From: Mycolicibacterium aurum
GTDB lineage: Bacteria > Actinomycetota > Actinomycetes > Mycobacteriales > Mycobacteriaceae
DNA: 64,000 nucleotides
Assembly (NCBI GenBank): GCA_900078775.1
Contig: LT549889.1
Span: 5,704,001 to 5,768,000 of the forward strand
Direction of reading: 5' to 3'
Numbering within the stretch: position 1 is the stretch's first letter; each line of letters begins with the position of its first letter. The notes under the pieces are model-generated. The model saw nothing but the letters and a program-made list of their open reading frames with translations. It searched no databases and was not told the origin of the DNA. Below, in pieces: positions 39,262-47,350 of this stretch. Both the position numbers and the translations under genes were made by a program.

Positions 39262-40485
39262 ATGGTCCATGCTCCGGCCCGATCGCTGATCGCGGCAATG
39301 GTGTCCGGGCCGCGATATCTAGTCTCGTCGTGGCCGTGGCGTGCACTTGCATGGACTCTCTTTGGCGGTGGTTTGAGCGTCGTTGTGATCATCGCAATGG
39401 CGCCAGTTTTTGTGCTCGGAGCCTCGCGTTCACTACGAACAGCTTTGTGGTCGCCTTTGCTCGAAGCGGAGTGCGCGCGACTGTCGCTCATCGACGAGGC
39501 CGCCTCACAGCGCATCCGCCGCGAGCTGGCAGCGGCCGGCACCGAGCAGCGCCTCCCTGGTGTCCGCCAGGTCAGCTACGTGCTATTCACGGCCCTGATC
39601 GCCGGGCCCTGCGGGACCGTCCTCGTAGCCTTTCTGGTGATCCTCACCGGAGTCTTGTTGGCGGCACCCTGGCTGGTAGCCCCTGGCGAGCCCATCAACG
39701 TCGCGGTGTGGCTTATCGACACACCCCGTGAGGCTTGGGCTGCAACGATATTCGGCGCCGCGATCATGGTTGCGGCCACCTACATCGTCGGCGCATACGC
39801 CGGGGTGGTCGGAAAACTGGCTGTTGCCGCCCTGACCGATTCACAAGCACTGCAACGTGAAGTCGCCCGGCTCGAGGATTCCCGAACTGCGCTGCTGCAC
39901 GCGGTTGAACAGGAACGCCGCCGGATCGAGAGCGATCTGCACGATCGTGTCCAGCACCGGCTCGTCGCGCTTGCACTGACGCTGGGCATCGCCGAGAACA
40001 TCCATGGCGACGACGAGACGGGCCGGCTCGCAGCGGACGCGCACCGACAACTCGATGACAGCCTTGCCGAACTGCGCTCGGTGCTTCTCGGCATCCTGCC
40101 GCGTGCGCTCACCGAACACGGACTGACCGCGGCAGTAACTGACCTCATCGGCCCGTACCCGTTGCCGGCTACCACTGACTTCGGAAAGACCGAAACTCCC
40201 CAGCGGCTACCCGCAGCGATCGAGCACACCGCATACTCCGTCATCAACGAAGCGCTGACGAATATCGTCAAACACGCGTCGGCGACGTCGGTGGCGATCA
40301 CCGCCGACCGACAGGATGGAATGTGGTGGATGACGATTCGCGACAACGGCCGCGGCGGTGCTGCCATCCAGACTGGCCGGGGACTGGCCACACTCGCCGC
40401 TCGCGTCGAGGCCATTGATGGCACCCTCGCCATCTGCAGCCCCGCCGGCGGACCCACCGAGGTGCGAATGAGATGCCCCGCATGA
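39262..40485 (+). CDS. NarL-family sensor histidine kinase (HisKA_3)
   Basis: A 407-residue membrane sensor. Hydrophobic segments lie at about 29-52, 103-140 and 159-185, with no large extracytoplasmic domain, so it probably senses an intramembrane or membrane-stress signal. The HisKA_3 dimerisation helix contains His227 in RRRIESDLHDRVQHRLVAL. The ATPase has VINEALTNIVKHASA, RDNGRGG and GRGLATLAARVEA. It overlaps the downstream regulator by 13 bp. Its partner and the CPBP protease form a compact three-gene set. First ATG chosen; Met13 is an alternative. Confidence 0.88.
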   Translation: MVHAPARSLIAAMVSGPRYLVSSWPWRALAWTLFGGGLSVVVIIAMAPVFVLGASRSLRTALWSPLLEAECARLSLIDEAASQRIRRELAAAGTEQRLPGVRQVSYVLFTALIAGPCGTVLVAFLVILTGVLLAAPWLVAPGEPINVAVWLIDTPREAWAATIFGAAIMVAATYIVGAYAGVVGKLAVAALTDSQALQREVARLEDSRTALLHAVEQERRRIESDLHDRVQHRLVALALTLGIAENIHGDDETGRLAADAHRQLDDSLAELRSVLLGILPRALTEHGLTAAVTDLIGPYPLPATTDFGKTETPQRLPAAIEHTAYSVINEALTNIVKHASATSVAITADRQDGMWWMTIRDNGRGGAAIQTGRGLATLAARVEAIDGTLAICSPAGGPTEVRMRCPA

Positions 40486-41159
40486 CAAGTCAACGCGTCG
40501 GCGGTCTGCGGGTCGTCCTCGCCGAAGACGCTCCCTTGCTGCGGACAGGAATCGTCACTGTCCTCGAATCAGACGGTTTTCAGGTCTGCGCGGCGGTCGA
40601 CACAGCCGACGACCTGCGCGAGGCGGTGCGCGTTTACGACCCCGATATCGTCATCACTGACGTCCGCATGCCACCCACCCACACCGACGAGGGCATCCGC
40701 ATAGCAATTGAACTGCGACGAAACGCCCCCGGGCTTCCGGTGGTGATCCTGTCGCAGTACACCTCGGTCGGCTCACTGCACCAACTGCTGGACCGTAACG
40801 TTGACACCGGTCGTGGCGGTCTCGGCTACCTTCTCAAAGACCGCGTCGCTCACGTCCGCCACTTTCTCGATGCCGTGCGTGACATCGCCGCCGGCGCAAC
40901 GCTCATCGACCCAGAGATCGTGATCGCGCTCGTCGGTGACTCCCGAAGAAGAGGGGTCTTGGCTACACTCACCCCGCGCGAGGAGGAGGTTCTGGGCTTC
41001 ATGGCTCAGGGTCTAACGAATCCCCAGATCGCGCAACGGCTTGTCGTGTCAGAGGCAGCAGTCCGAAAACACGTTGGTGGCATCTTTGCGAAACTTCCGC
41101 TATCCGGCGACGGCGACCGCCGTGTGCTCGCGGTGCTCGCCTACCTCAACGAAACCTGA
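40473..41159 (+). CDS. LuxR/NarL-type response regulator
   Basis: A 228-residue response regulator. Receiver: acidic pocket in VVLAEDAPLLRTG, phospho-Asp63 in IVITDVRMPPT, Ser in VILSQYTS, Lys in GYLLKDRV. The C-terminal helix-turn-helix (about 165-215) shows TLTPREEEVLGFMAQG and NPQIAQRLVVSEAAVRKHVG. It would be phosphorylated by the preceding kinase. The ATG overlaps the kinase stop; an in-frame Met4 is an alternative. The target genes are not evident; the CPBP protease gene is a natural candidate. Confidence 0.92.
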   Translation: MPRMTSQRVGGLRVVLAEDAPLLRTGIVTVLESDGFQVCAAVDTADDLREAVRVYDPDIVITDVRMPPTHTDEGIRIAIELRRNAPGLPVVILSQYTSVGSLHQLLDRNVDTGRGGLGYLLKDRVAHVRHFLDAVRDIAAGATLIDPEIVIALVGDSRRRGVLATLTPREEEVLGFMAQGLTNPQIAQRLVVSEAAVRKHVGGIFAKLPLSGDGDRRVLAVLAYLNET

Positions 41160-41414
41160 ACCGGCTCAACGCGAACCCTCCGACGATCTGCGCCGGGGGA
41201 CACCTTCGGTCTGACCCCAAGAGCAGCGGCGTAGAGAAAACGCAGGGGCTCGCAGATGACCTGCGCAGCTTCGAATCGTCCCCAGACCTCGAGGTGGAGG
41301 TCCACGGCGTCAGCGGTCACGGAACAGCACACCTAGGGACGCCGGACCCGGTACTCGAATCTCAACGAGTCCAGCGGACCCTTGACACGTCCAGTGAAGA
41401 CTGCCGCGCGAAAA
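41160..41414. other. short interval with weak minus-strand coding signal
   Basis: 255 bp between the regulator stop and the YkgJ-like gene end. A minus-strand reading (41141-41332, with DLHLEVWGRFEAAQVICEPL) looks protein-like but lacks a full gene and overlaps the regulator gene end. It may be the decayed right boundary of the accessory insertion. No tRNA or attachment site was recognised. Confidence 0.4.
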
Positions 41415-42212
41415 CTACTCCGCGGCGCGAGTGGCGGGGTGCACGGCGACCAGGCCGAGTTGCCCGCGCCGTTTGCACATGGCGGCCAACTCCGCATACG
41501 CCTTGTCGCCGAGCAACTCGGTGAGCTCGGGCTCATAGCTCTGCCAGACCGGCCGCTCGCCGACGTGCGCCGCGGGATCCCCGGTGCAGTACCAGTGCAG
41601 GTCGGCGCCGCCCTCACCCCAGCCGCGGCGGTCGTACTCGGTGATGACGGTCTTGAGGATCTCCGAACCGTCCGGCCGGGTCACCCATTCCTGGGTCCGC
41701 CGGATCGGCAGCTGCCAGCACACCTCGGGCTTCATGGTCAGCGGTTCCACACCCAGCTTGAGCGCCTTGGAGTGCAGGGCACACCCGATACCGCCGGCGA
41801 AACCGGGCCGGTTCAGGAAGATGCAGGCGCCCTTGTACTTGCGGGTCCGCAGGTTGGGTTGGCCGTCGTACTCGTCCTCCTCCAGGTAGCCCTTGCGGCC
41901 CAGCCCCTTCTCCCGGTACTGCCAGTCCTCGGCGGTCAGCTTCTTGACCGCATCGTCGAGCATCGCGCGGTCGTCGTCGTCGGAGAGGAAGGCGCCGTGC
42001 GAGCAGCAGCCGTCATCCGGGCGGCCGGCCACCGTGCCCTGGCAGGCGGGGGTGCCGAAAACGCAGGTCCACCTGGACAGCAACCAGGTCATGTCGGCCT
42101 TGATCAGGTGCTTGGGATTCTCCGGGTCGTAGAACTCCACCCACTCCCGGGCGAAGTCCAGTTCGACTTCGCCACCGATGCCTCCGACGCTTCCGACCCG
42201 TGACGTGCTCAC
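41415..42212 (-). CDS. Cys-rich YkgJ/DUF3109-like protein (Rv0495c-like)
   Basis: A 265-residue cytosolic protein with clustered cysteines suited to a metal or Fe-S site: WTCVFGTPACQGTVAG, DDGCCSHGAFLSDDDDRA, then KGACIFLNRPGFAGGIGCAL, and a final MCKRRGQLGL. Function unknown; probably Fe-S or zinc binding. The start is either GTG at 42212 or TTG at 42221; the TTG fits the M. tuberculosis N-terminus (TTVS-) as I recall it. It is divergent from ppx; the longer upstream frame is antisense. Confidence 0.82.
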   Translation of the reverse strand: MSTSRVGSVGGIGGEVELDFAREWVEFYDPENPKHLIKADMTWLLSRWTCVFGTPACQGTVAGRPDDGCCSHGAFLSDDDDRAMLDDAVKKLTAEDWQYREKGLGRKGYLEEDEYDGQPNLRTRKYKGACIFLNRPGFAGGIGCALHSKALKLGVEPLTMKPEVCWQLPIRRTQEWVTRPDGSEILKTVITEYDRRGWGEGGADLHWYCTGDPAAHVGERPVWQSYEPELTELLGDKAYAELAAMCKRRGQLGLVAVHPATRAAE

Positions 42213-42246
42213 GGTGGTCAACGGTAAACCCACTAACCTTGGTCGC

Positions 42247-43227
42247 GTGCGATTGGGCGTGCTGGATGTGGGCAGCAATACGGTGCATCTGTTGGTGGTC
42301 GATGCCCGTCGCGGCGGCCATCCCACGCCGATGAGTTCCACCAAGGCGGCGCTGCGTCTGGCCGAGGCGGTCGACAGCTCGGGCAAGCTCACCCGTCGGG
42401 GGGCGGACAAGCTGGTGGAGACCGTCGACGAGTTCGCCAAGATCGCGACCAGTTCGGGCTGCGCCGAGCTGATGGCCTTCGCCACCTCGGCCGTCCGCGA
42501 TGCCACCAACTCCGAGGACGTGCTGGCCCGGGTGCAGGCCGAGACCGGGGTCGCGCTGAAGGTGCTCAGCGGGGTCGACGAATCCCGGCTGACCTTCCTC
42601 GCGGTGCGCCGCTGGTACGGCTGGAGCGCCGGCCGGATCATCAACATCGACATCGGTGGCGGCTCGCTGGAACTGTCCAGCGGCGTCGACGAGGAGCCCG
42701 AGGTGGCCATGTCGCTGCCGCTGGGTGCCGGCCGGATGACCAGGGAGTGGCTGACCGAAGATCCGCCCGGGCGCCGCCGGGTCGCGATGCTGCGGGACTG
42801 GCTGACCACCGAGCTGTCCGAGGCCGGTGCGGTGATGCAGAATGCGGGCACCCCGGACCTCGCGGTGGCCACGTCCAAGACCTTCCGTTCGCTGGCCAGG
42901 CTGACCGGGGCGGCGCCCTCGGGGGCCGGGCCCCGGGTGAAACGCGAGCTGACCGCGACCGGATTACGGCAGTTGATCGCGTTCATCTCTAGGATGACTA
43001 CGGCCGACAGAGCAGAACTGGAAGGGGTGAGTGCCGAACGGGCGCCACAAATCGTGGCGGGCGCGTTGGTAGCTGAGGCGAGTATGCGGGCTTTGGGTCT
43101 CGAAACGGTTCAGATCTGTCCCTGGGCGTTGCGGGAAGGTCTGATCCTGCGGAAACTCGACAGTGAAGCCGACGGGACCGCCCTGGTCGAGTCCACCCCA
43201 GCCACTCCCAAGGGCAACATACGATGA
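42247..43227 (+). CDS. Ppx/GppA phosphatase family protein (Rv0496-like)
   Basis: A 326-residue member of the exopolyphosphatase/guanosine pentaphosphatase family with the actin-like fold. Nucleotide-phosphate loops: RLGVLDVGSNTVHLLVVD and NIDIGGGSLELSSG. FATSAVRDATNSEDVL and ISRMTTADRAELEGVSAERA are further family blocks. It would hydrolyse polyphosphate or pppGpp, counterbalancing the two PPK2 kinases in this window. GTG at 42247 with TAACCT (42234-42239) 7 nt upstream. It overlaps the next gene by 4 bp. Confidence 0.9.
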   Translation: MRLGVLDVGSNTVHLLVVDARRGGHPTPMSSTKAALRLAEAVDSSGKLTRRGADKLVETVDEFAKIATSSGCAELMAFATSAVRDATNSEDVLARVQAETGVALKVLSGVDESRLTFLAVRRWYGWSAGRIINIDIGGGSLELSSGVDEEPEVAMSLPLGAGRMTREWLTEDPPGRRRVAMLRDWLTTELSEAGAVMQNAGTPDLAVATSKTFRSLARLTGAAPSGAGPRVKRELTATGLRQLIAFISRMTTADRAELEGVSAERAPQIVAGALVAEASMRALGLETVQICPWALREGLILRKLDSEADGTALVESTPATPKGNIR

Positions 43228-44210
43228 CAGAACCAAGCGAAAACACCGCGACCCGTCCGATTTCCGTCGCAGAACTGCTCGCCAAGAACGGCAATATCGG
43301 CGCCCCGGCGCCCGGTGGTCGGCGGCGGCGACGCCGCGGCAACGCCGATGCCGTCACCGTTGCGGAACTGACCGGTGAGATCCCGATCATCCGGCTCGAC
43401 GACACCCCCGAACCGGCGGTGGCCGAGGCGCCGACGGTCGAGGACACCCCGGTCGTGGAGCCGGCCGACGAAACCGGGGTCGACGAAACCGGGCCCGACG
43501 AAACCGGGGTCGACGAAACCAGGGTCGACGAAACCAAGAACGACGAGGCCCGGGCCGACGAGGCCGAAGCGGCCCCGGTCGAAGCGGTCACCGACGAAGC
43601 AGTCACCGACGAGGCCGAGACCGTCGAGGCCGATGCGCCCGTCGAGCCCGAACCCGCCCCGCGCCGGCACGCGCACCTGCTGAAGAAGCAGCACGGCCCG
43701 CACGCCGCGGCCGTCGGCGCCGAGGAGATGACCTTCGACCCGCTGCTCGACGATGAGGACGAGCACGACGCCGAGACCGCCGTCGAGAGCGCGTCGTACC
43801 TGAAGTCACCGTCGGACACACTGTTCGGTGGGGACTCGATGGCCGACGACGCCGCCCGCCGCGATGCCCAGGACGACACCCAGCGGGTGGCGCTCCACCT
43901 GGACGAGCCGCTCGACGAGGCCGACGGAAGCGGCCTGCCCGCCGAACAGTCCGCGTTCATGCACGGGTTCTGGATCGTCGTGCAGAGCGTGCTCGCGGTC
44001 GCGCTGGGCGCGGGCCTGTTCATCGCCTTCGACCAGCTGTGGAAGTGGAACAACATCGTCGCGCTCGCGCTGTCGGTGTTGGTGATCCTCGGCCTGGTGG
44101 TGGGCGTGCGGGTGGTCCGCAAGACCGAAGACATTGCCAGCACGCTGATCGCGGTGGCGGTGGGTGCCATGGTGACGCTCGGACCTCTGGCGCTGCTGCA
44201 GTCCACCTAG
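43224..44210 (+). CDS. membrane protein with long acidic cytoplasmic repeat (Rv0497-like)
   Basis: A 328-residue protein. Residues 1-35 include a basic cluster (GGRRRRRRGN). Residues about 80-150 are an acidic repeat, built from DETG/DETR units. The C-terminal 90 residues hold three hydrophobic segments (FWIVVQSVLAVALGAGLF, IVALALSVLVILGLVVGV, LIAVAVGAMVTLGPLALL). Unknown function. The repeat comes from a 15-bp tandem array. ATG overlaps the ppx stop (ATGA), and its own stop overlaps the next GTG, so all are coupled. Confidence 0.82.
   Translation: MTEPSENTATRPISVAELLAKNGNIGAPAPGGRRRRRRGNADAVTVAELTGEIPIIRLDDTPEPAVAEAPTVEDTPVVEPADETGVDETGPDETGVDETRVDETKNDEARADEAEAAPVEAVTDEAVTDEAETVEADAPVEPEPAPRRHAHLLKKQHGPHAAAVGAEEMTFDPLLDDEDEHDAETAVESASYLKSPSDTLFGGDSMADDAARRDAQDDTQRVALHLDEPLDEADGSGLPAEQSAFMHGFWIVVQSVLAVALGAGLFIAFDQLWKWNNIVALALSVLVILGLVVGVRVVRKTEDIASTLIAVAVGAMVTLGPLALLQST
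43467..43571 (+). repeat. 15-bp coding minisatellite (DETGV units)
   Basis: Seven 15-bp units starting GACGAAACC or GACGAGGCC run from 43467 to 43571; the first four differ by only one or two bases (for example GACGAAACCGGGGTC). Each encodes a pentapeptide beginning Asp-Glu. Because 15 is divisible by 3, copy changes keep the frame. Confidence 0.75.
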
Positions 44211-45055
44211 TGCGCCCCGCGATCAAGGTCGGCCTGTCCACCGCCTCGGTGTATCCACTGCGCATCGAGGCGGCGTTCGAGCTCGCCGCGCGGCTCGGTT
44301 ACGACGGCGTCGAACTGATGGTCTGGGCCGAACCGGCCAGCCAGAACGTCGCCGCGGTGGAGGAACTGTCCCGCCGTTACGGCATCCCGGTGCTGTCCGT
44401 GCACGCGCCGTGTCTGCTGATCTCGCAACGGGTGTGGGGTGCGGATCCGATCGCCAAGCTGGGCCGCAGCGTCCGGGCGGCCGAGCAGCTCGGCGCCCAG
44501 ACGGTGGTGGTGCATCCGCCGTTCCGCTGGCAACGCCGCTACGCCGAGAGGTTCAGCGACCTGGTCGCCGAGCTGGAGGACGGCAGCGACGTGATGGTCG
44601 CGGTGGAGAACATGTTCCCGTTCCGCGCCGACCGGCTCTGGGGCACCGGGCTGCCCTCGATCGAGCGGATGCGCAAGCGCGGCGGCAAACCGGGCCCGGC
44701 GATCTCGGCCTTCGCCCCGTCCTACGATCCGCTCGACGGCGGGCACGCGCACTTCACCCTGGACCTGTCGCACAGCGCCACGGCCGGCACCGACGCCCTG
44801 GAGATGGCAGAGCGGATGGGTGCGGGCCTGGTGCACCTGCACCTGTGCGACGGCAGCGGCGCCTCCACCGATGAGCATCTGGTGCCCGGCCGTGGCACCC
44901 AGCCCGCCGCCCAGATCTGTCGCCAGTTGGCGGCCAGCGATTTCACCGGCCACGTCATCTTGGAGGTCACCACCTCCGGCGCCCGTACGGCCACCGAACG
45001 GGAGGTTCTGTTGACCGAGTCCCTGCAGTTCGCCCGGGAGCACCTGCTGCGATGA
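44210..45055 (+). CDS. sugar phosphate isomerase/epimerase-like TIM barrel (Rv0498-like)
   Basis: A 281-residue xylose-isomerase-like TIM-barrel protein (AP-endonuclease 2 superfamily). It has KVGLSTASVYPLRIEAAFEL, GYDGVELMVW, VLSVHAPCLLIS, TVVVHPPFRWQRRYAERF, AVENMFPF, and FTLDLSHSATAGTDALEM with metal-binding His/Asp/Glu residues. Likely an isomerase/epimerase; substrate unknown. The GTG start overlaps the upstream TAG (TAGTG), and the end overlaps the next ATG, so it sits inside the ppx-led operon. Confidence 0.85.
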   Translation: MRPAIKVGLSTASVYPLRIEAAFELAARLGYDGVELMVWAEPASQNVAAVEELSRRYGIPVLSVHAPCLLISQRVWGADPIAKLGRSVRAAEQLGAQTVVVHPPFRWQRRYAERFSDLVAELEDGSDVMVAVENMFPFRADRLWGTGLPSIERMRKRGGKPGPAISAFAPSYDPLDGGHAHFTLDLSHSATAGTDALEMAERMGAGLVHLHLCDGSGASTDEHLVPGRGTQPAAQICRQLAASDFTGHVILEVTTSGARTATEREVLLTESLQFAREHLLR

Positions 45056-45858
45056 CCGTGCTGTTCAGCGATGCCATGCGGCTGGAACCGGCGGGCGGCG
45101 GGGTGTACCACGGGGTCCTCGACGAGCACTGGACGATCGGGCCCAAGGTGCACGGCGGGGCGATGCTGGCACTGTGCGCCAACGCCGCCCGCGCTGAGCT
45201 GGCCGAAACCGGTACCGAGCCGCTGGTGGTGTCCGGCAACTTTCTGTGGGCGCCGGATCCCGGGGCGCTGCAGGTGGTCACGACGGTCCGCAAGCGGGGC
45301 CGGCGGATCAGCCTGGTCGATGTGGAACTCAAGCAGGGGGACCGGGTCGCGGTGCGGGCGGCGATCACCCTCGGGGAACCCGAGCACGATGCGCCGCCGC
45401 TGCTCTCGACGAACCCGGTGGTGCCGCTGATGACGCCGGAGCCCCCGCCCGGACTGGAACCGATCGGGCCCGGCCATCCGATGGCCGACATCGTGCACCT
45501 GGCGCACGGCTGTGACATCCGGCCGTCGCTGACCACCATGGAGCCACGCTCCGACGGCGGGCCGCCGGTCATCGAGTACTGGGTGCGGCCCAGGGTCGGC
45601 TCCCCGGATGTGCTGTTCGCCCTGCTGTGCGGCGACGTGTCGGCGCCGGTGACGTATGGGGTCAGCAGGTTCGGCTGGGCGCCCACCGTGCAGCTGACGG
45701 CGTTCCTGCGGGCCCGTCCGGCCGACGGCTGGCTGCGGGTGCTGTGCACCACCACCCAGATCGGTCAGGAATGGTTCGACGAGGACCACGTGGTGGTGGA
45801 CGCAGGCGGCCGCATCGTGGTGCAGACCCGCCAACTCGCGCTGGTGCCTGCGACCTGA
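45052..45858 (+). CDS. thioesterase-like double hotdog protein (Rv0499-like)
   Basis: A 268-residue protein related to acyl-CoA thioesterase II-like enzymes. The first half contains YHGVLDEHWTIGPKVHGGAM and RRISLVDVELKQGDRVAVRA, the second half SRFGWAPTVQLTAFLRARPA and TTQIGQEWFDEDHVVVDAGG. A substrate is not assigned, but both halves fit the hotdog fold. ATG overlaps the isomerase stop (ATGA). It ends the ppx-led operon; the next gene, proC, has a 28-bp gap. Confidence 0.82.
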   Translation: MTVLFSDAMRLEPAGGGVYHGVLDEHWTIGPKVHGGAMLALCANAARAELAETGTEPLVVSGNFLWAPDPGALQVVTTVRKRGRRISLVDVELKQGDRVAVRAAITLGEPEHDAPPLLSTNPVVPLMTPEPPPGLEPIGPGHPMADIVHLAHGCDIRPSLTTMEPRSDGGPPVIEYWVRPRVGSPDVLFALLCGDVSAPVTYGVSRFGWAPTVQLTAFLRARPADGWLRVLCTTTQIGQEWFDEDHVVVDAGGRIVVQTRQLALVPAT

Positions 45859-45886
45859 TCCCGGCCACCGTGGGAAACTTCCCCCC

Positions 45887-46738
45887 GTGGCAAGAATTGC
45901 GATCATCGGCGGAGGAAGTATCGGCGAAGCGCTGCTCTCGGGCTTGTTGAGGGCGGGGCGGCAGGTCAAGGATCTGGTCGTCGCCGAGAAGAATCCGGAC
46001 CGGGCCAGGCAGCTGGCCGAAACCTATTCGGTGCTGGTCACCTCGGTGGCCGATGCCGCCGAGAGTGCCACCTACATCGTCATCGCGGTGAAGCCCGCCG
46101 ATGTGGAGTCGGTGACCGCCGAGATCGCCGACGCGGTGTCCAAGGCCGAGGGCGAAAGCGAGGAGCAGGTCTTCGTCAGCGTGGCCGCCGGCGTCAGCAC
46201 CGCCTTCTACGAGGCCAAGCTGCCCGCAGGCGCCCCGGTGGTGCGGGTCATGCCCAATGCCCCGATGGTGGTCGGTGGCGGCGTCAGCGCGCTGGCAGGG
46301 GGCCGCTTCGCGACGCCCGAACAACTCAAGGAGGTCTCGGCGATCTTCGACACCGTCGGCGATGTGCTGGCGGTGGCCGAGCAGCAGATGGACGCCGTCA
46401 CCGCGGTGTCCGGTTCCGGGCCCGCCTACTTCTTCCTGATGGTCGAGGCTCTCGTCGACGCCGGCGTGGACGCCGGACTCAGCCGGGAGGTCTCCACCGA
46501 ACTCGTGGTGCACACCATGGCCGGGTCGGCGGCCCTGCTGCTGGATCGTCGCGACGCCAACCCGCCCGGCGTCATGGACACCTCGGCGGCCGCGCTGCGG
46601 GCCGTCGTGACGTCCCCGGGCGGCACCACCGCGGCTGGTCTGCGGGAACTCGAGCGGGGAGGGCTGCGCAGTGCCGTCTCCGATGCCGTCCGAGCGGCAA
46701 AAATGCGCTCTGAGCAGCTAGGAATTACATCCGAGTAG
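45887..46738 (+). CDS. proC: pyrroline-5-carboxylate reductase
   Basis: A 283-residue P5C reductase, the last step of proline synthesis, in the cytosol. Rossmann motif IAIIGGGSIGEALLSGLL, YIVIAVKPADVESV, VRVMPNAPMVVGGGVSA and the C-terminal dimer region VTAVSGSGPAYFFLMVEALV plus VTSPGGTTAAGLRELE. Length and motifs complete. GTG start. It precedes the BldC-like regulator by 138 bp. Confidence 0.95.
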   Translation: MARIAIIGGGSIGEALLSGLLRAGRQVKDLVVAEKNPDRARQLAETYSVLVTSVADAAESATYIVIAVKPADVESVTAEIADAVSKAEGESEEQVFVSVAAGVSTAFYEAKLPAGAPVVRVMPNAPMVVGGGVSALAGGRFATPEQLKEVSAIFDTVGDVLAVAEQQMDAVTAVSGSGPAYFFLMVEALVDAGVDAGLSREVSTELVVHTMAGSAALLLDRRDANPPGVMDTSAAALRAVVTSPGGTTAAGLRELERGGLRSAVSDAVRAAKMRSEQLGITSE

Positions 46739-46824
46739 TTCACCAATTTCGGACTGATTGACCCACACCCGTCGCAATAACCCCAATGGCCACGCTATTC
46801 TCCTCGTTGTATGCACGCGTACGT

Positions 46825-46848
46825 GCCAGCGGTGGGGAAGCCGCTGGC
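46825..46848 (+). promoter_or_regulatory. stem-loop in the leader of the BldC-like gene
   Basis: Perfect 8-bp stem GCCAGCGG (46825-46832) / CCGCTGGC (46841-46848) with an 8-nt loop, 29 nt before the ATG. A second small inverted repeat, GCACG/CGTGC (46813-46826), precedes it. May terminate proC transcription or affect translation of the regulator; unverified. Confidence 0.45.
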
Positions 46849-46876
46849 CCGGCCGTGCCTTATGGATTGGGTTGCG

Positions 46877-47107
46877 ATGACGTCATTGAACGGGCCATCG
46901 GCGCGGGATTCCGCCGGCGACGGCCAGCCGAAGGCTCAATTTCTCACTGTTGCCGAGGTGGCAAGCCTGATGCGGGTGAGCAAGATGACCGTCTACCGGC
47001 TGGTGCACAACGGTGAACTGCCGGCGGTGCGGGTCGGCCGGTCGTTCCGGGTGCACGCCAAGGCGGTTCACGATCTGCTGGAGACGTCGTACTTCGACGC
47101 CGGCTGA
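46877..47107 (+). CDS. BldC-like / excisionase-type DNA-binding protein (Rv0500A-like)
   Basis: A 76-residue MerR-like winged helix protein. After a loose 22-residue lead, it has FLTVAEVASLMRVSKMTVYR, then LVHNGELPAVRVGRSFRVHA. This matches the small BldC regulators of actinobacteria, which bind direct repeats cooperatively. The start is ATG at 46877; longer upstream frames are unsupported. The gene lies between proC and bS22; the 138-bp leader holds two hairpins. Confidence 0.85.
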   Translation: MTSLNGPSARDSAGDGQPKAQFLTVAEVASLMRVSKMTVYRLVHNGELPAVRVGRSFRVHAKAVHDLLETSYFDAG

Positions 47108-47219
47108 TCACACCGGGACCGGGCAGGTCCGAGGCCAGAGCGGGACGCGTTTTCCGCTATGCCAGGGTGCCCGGGTAAGGTAATTCGGTCAGTCCACTCA
47201 TCGGTAGGTAGCGGAGTTC

Positions 47220-47321
47220 ATGGGTTCAGTCATCAAGAAGCGGCGCAAGCGCATGTCGAAGAAGAAGCACCGGAAGCTGCTTCGTCGCACTCGGGTGCAG
47301 CGCAGAAAACTCGGTAAGTAG
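47220..47321 (+). CDS. small ribosomal subunit protein bS22
   Basis: A 33-residue, extremely basic protein: [19 protein letters not shown], then [14 protein letters not shown]. It matches the COX24/AURKAIP1-type domain and the small protein seen in the M. smegmatis 30S structures (bS22). It is too short for standard gene callers. A purine-rich AGCGGAG lies before the ATG. The next gene, a galactose-epimerase-like one, starts 30 bp on, with its own -10. Confidence 0.85.
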
Positions 47322-47350
47322 CTTTCGGCTCTCGCCGCTAGGCTGGCCCG

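Noticed and set aside
38344..41159. The CPBP-kinase-regulator set as a defence or bacteriocin system
   Set aside because: No toxin, precursor peptide, transporter or effector is present; only a stress-type role can be supported.
43467..43571. The 15-bp repeats as a CRISPR array
   Set aside because: Repeats are contiguous without spacers and encode a protein in frame.
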